Origin: UBA6016 sp041915365 | GTDB taxonomy: Bacteria; Campylobacterota; Campylobacteria; Campylobacterales; UBA6016 | DNA length: 64,000 bases | Direction of reading: 5' to 3' | Assembly: GCA_041915365.1 (NCBI GenBank) | Contig: JAYSBP010000001.1 | Span: 1-64,000 of the forward strand | Shown here: positions 61,973-64,000 of the stretch, piece after piece | Layout of the letters: the number at the start of each line of letters is the position of its first letter | Position numbering within the stretch: position 1 is the stretch's first letter | Notes under the pieces: generated by a model | Databases searched by the model: none | Seen by the model: only the letters and a program-made list of their open reading frames with translations | What the model was told of the DNA's origin: nothing | Made by a program: the position numbers and the translations under genes

Positions 61973-61991
61973 AAAGCAAAGATTATTCCAA
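61973..61991 (-). promoter_or_regulatory. sigma-54 (RpoN) promoter of flgB
   Basis: Read leftward, TTGGAATAATCTTTGCTTT has GG and GC separated by exactly 10 nt, matching the -24/-12 consensus. The start site is predicted near 61965. flgBC-fliE are known RpoN targets in Campylobacter. Confidence 0.85.
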
Positions 61992-62072
61992 TTTTTAGTC
62001 AAATTTTGTGTTTTATAGCTTAATTTTATAAGCGCTTCTCGGTTAAAATTATCGTAAAAAAAACGGTAGAGA

Positions 62073-63239
62073 ATGGTAGATAGAAAACTTTTTGCCCTTA
62101 CTGTGGCGGCTATAATAGTAGGCGTCATATTTTCATACTCTCTATCAGTATACCTATCAATTAATGACCCTTTCAAGGCGTCATTTCTAATAAAGCAACT
62201 CTTTTCGGCAATCCTCGGCATTTTAATTATGGGGATAATATCAAAGCTAGACCCCGACGTATCCCTTGGTAAAATCGGTATGTTTTTATTTGTCGTATTC
62301 CTGCTTATTATGATGGCTATGCCGCTACTCCCCTCCTCTCTTGTACCGATGATTAACGGCGCAAAAAGATGGCTAAACATAGGGGTGACCAACCTATCTC
62401 CGGTAGAGTTTTTCAAAATAGGTTTTATCTATTTTCTTGCGTGGAGCTTTACTAGAAAGTTTTACTACAAAGACGAACAACACTCGCTTGCCGATGAAAT
62501 AAAAATATTTATACCGTATGTGGCTGTTTTGGCCGTCTCTTGCTTTTTGATAGTCGTTATGCAAAACGACCTCGGTCAAGCGATAGTTATATGTATTACC
62601 CTTGCAGTTATGCTACTTTTTGCGGGTAGCAGCTTCCGACTTTTTCTTAGCATCATCACAGCCGGTGCCGTCGGCGCTATAGTATTCATAGTATATTCAA
62701 GCTATAGACTAAACAAGGTGCTCCAATGGTGGGCAAACATTCAAGACTACATATTATCGGTTGTCCCTCCGTTTTTGGCGGATTATCTAAGAGTCGAAAA
62801 AAACGTCGTTGAAGAGGCATATCAGGCTACGCAATCACTCAATGCGATACACAACGGCGGAATGTTCGGGCAAGGGCTTGGCGGCGGGGTATTCAAGCTT
62901 GGATACGTAAGCGATATACACACGGACTTTGTTCTAGCCGGAATAATAGAAGAGCTTGGCTTTCTGGGGGCATTTGGGATAGCCATGTTGACGCTGGCTA
63001 TAGTGCATAGGATATTCAAAATAGCAAATAGAAGCGAAAATCCAGTTTTTTATCTGTTTTGTGTCGGCATAGCGACAATGATTAGCTCTCAGTTTCTTAT
63101 GAATTCGCTAGGTATAAGCGGCGTTATGCCAATCAAAGGAATTACTGTCCCTTTTATTAGCTATGGCGGCAGTTCACTTTTGTCTTTATCTATAGCGATT
63201 GGAATGATACTTATGATTAGTAAAAGGGCAAAACTATAA
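62073..63239 (+). CDS. ftsW: FtsW/RodA-type peptidoglycan glycosyltransferase
   Basis: 388 residues, ten or so membrane helices. NGAKRWLNIG, QNDLGQAIVICITLAVMLLFAG, HNGGMFGQGLGGG, HTDFVLAGIIEELGFLG and the C-terminal PIKGITVPFISYGGSSLL are SEDS-family signatures. It polymerises lipid II glycan chains, with FtsI as its partner. The stop overlaps the murG start (TAATG), which points to FtsW rather than RodA. Confidence 0.93.
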   Translation: MVDRKLFALTVAAIIVGVIFSYSLSVYLSINDPFKASFLIKQLFSAILGILIMGIISKLDPDVSLGKIGMFLFVVFLLIMMAMPLLPSSLVPMINGAKRWLNIGVTNLSPVEFFKIGFIYFLAWSFTRKFYYKDEQHSLADEIKIFIPYVAVLAVSCFLIVVMQNDLGQAIVICITLAVMLLFAGSSFRLFLSIITAGAVGAIVFIVYSSYRLNKVLQWWANIQDYILSVVPPFLADYLRVEKNVVEEAYQATQSLNAIHNGGMFGQGLGGGVFKLGYVSDIHTDFVLAGIIEELGFLGAFGIAMLTLAIVHRIFKIANRSENPVFYLFCVGIATMISSQFLMNSLGISGVMPIKGITVPFISYGGSSLLSLSIAIGMILMISKRAKL

Positions 63240-64000
63240 TGATAGCGATAACAGGCGGTGGAACGGGCGGACATCTTGCGATAGCAAAGGCCCTAAAAGA
63301 CGAGCTAAACAAAAGAGAGATGAAGCCAGTATTTGTCGGCTCTGAGGGCGGTCAGGACAAGGCTTGGTTTGAAAACGACGAAGGTTTTTGCGAAAAAGTA
63401 TTTTTAGATTCAAAAGGGGTTGTGAACAAACGAGGTATCGCTAAAATTTTAACCCTTATCGGCGTCATAAAAAATATACTCTCAGCCCTAAAACTAATCA
63501 GAATAAAACAAATAACGACCGTGATTAGTGTAGGCGGTTATAGCGCTGCGCCGCTGGTTCTAGCCGCAATAATCGCTAGAAAAAAGCTATACATACATGA
63601 GCAAAATGCAATACAAGGAGCATTAAACAAACTCTCAGCCCCTTATGCGAGCGCAATATTTAGCTCTTTTGGCGACACGTCTCCAATAAAAGACTATCCA
63701 GTGGCAGACAAGTGTTTTGAGCTGGGAAGAGATAGAAAAGAGCTAAAAACAATAATATTCCTAGGCGGCTCGCAAGGAGCGGCAAAAATAAACGAACTTG
63801 CCATAGAACTAGCCCCAACATTAAATGCAAAAGGAATAGCAATAATCCATCAAACAGGGGCAAAGAGCTACGATGATGTTGCGGCAAGGTATAAAGAGCT
63901 TGGAATTGAAGCGGACGTATTTGGTTTTAGCAATAAGCTTCAAGACAAAATAGCATCAGCTGATTTTGCAGTAGCTAGAAGCGGAGCCGGAACGCTCTTT
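63239..64000 (+). CDS. murG: UDP-GlcNAc:undecaprenyl-pyrophosphoryl-MurNAc-pentapeptide GlcNAc transferase (cut at window end)
   Basis: The first 254 codons are visible, and the gene runs off the window edge. GGGTGGH (6-12), the lipid-binding loop, then YIHEQNAIQGALNK, IIFLGGSQGAAKINEL and ARSGAGTLF are MurG motifs. It converts lipid I to lipid II. ATG overlaps the ftsW stop by one base. Confidence 0.97.
   Translation, partial: MIAITGGGTGGHLAIAKALKDELNKREMKPVFVGSEGGQDKAWFENDEGFCEKVFLDSKGVVNKRGIAKILTLIGVIKNILSALKLIRIKQITTVISVGGYSAAPLVLAAIIARKKLYIHEQNAIQGALNKLSAPYASAIFSSFGDTSPIKDYPVADKCFELGRDRKELKTIIFLGGSQGAAKINELAIELAPTLNAKGIAIIHQTGAKSYDDVAARYKELGIEADVFGFSNKLQDKIASADFAVARSGAGTLF

Noticed and set aside
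1..64000. CRISPR arrays, insertion sequences, rRNA genes
   Set aside because: No repeated spacer pattern, transposase gene or rRNA segment was seen on either strand.

Overview
ORGANISM. The window looks like chromosomal DNA of a Campylobacter-like member of the Campylobacterota. The DNA is AT-rich and tightly packed. It has a ccoN-O-Q-P cbb3 oxidase order with an adjacent DUF4006 gene, a tuf-rpmG-secE-nusG-rplKAJL-rpoB-rpoC-rpsL-rpsG-fusA block, a flgB-flgC-fliE-pbp block and a flgF-flgG pair, and sigma-54 (RpoN) promoters stand in front of the rod genes. rpoB and rpoC are separate genes, which argues against Helicobacter or Wolinella, where they are fused. Comparisons to C. jejuni gene order are from memory, not from a search.

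LAYOUT. (1) 1-1.8 kb: the edge of an accessory region, with a RelE/ParE-like toxin in a four-gene small-ORF operon and the C-terminal stump of a tyrosine integrase. (2) 1.9-12.6 kb, minus strand: a near-continuous gene train from ccoNOQP through DUF4006, a 31-residue membrane peptide, a TPM-like protein, a FixH-like protein, alr, a nitrilase-family amidase, a BaiN-type flavoprotein, hemerythrin, a diguanylate cyclase and a TPR glycosyltransferase. (3) 13-18 kb: exbB-exbD on the plus strand, then ccoG between two flavoproteins, one of which is a Tat-signal sulfide:quinone reductase type. (4) 18.4-35.4 kb, minus strand: the translation/transcription cluster, starting with tRNAs Thr-Tyr-Gly-Thr behind a perfect-consensus promoter and punctuated by several hairpins. 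(5) 35.4-42.7 kb, minus strand: hisIE, an SPFH protein, ilvE, purU, cca, a CiaD-like gene, leuB and leuD. (6) 42.8-47.2 kb: small genes, flgG and flgF (minus), then rpoD (plus). (7) 47.2-55.2 kb: a Sel1-repeat protein, a small exported protein, then hemL-atpZ-two membrane proteins-LPP20/DUF4384 protein-WD40/caspase protein in one minus-strand train. (8) 55.2-64 kb: gatC-pilT, a DAHP synthase, dnaQ, a PBP2/FtsI-type transpeptidase, fliE-flgC-flgB, ftsW and a truncated murG.

HOW THE PARTS FIT. Oxygen is a recurring theme in the first 18 kb: a high-affinity oxidase with its assembly factors, an FNR-like box upstream, a hemerythrin with all seven iron ligands next to a diguanylate cyclase that retains its product-inhibition site, and a sulfide:quinone reductase type enzyme. 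The most unusual pair is the exported WD40/caspase protein with its LPP20/DUF4384 partner, which sits at the tail of the heme-biosynthesis (hemL) gene train. No CRISPR array, insertion sequence, rRNA gene or intact prophage was seen.
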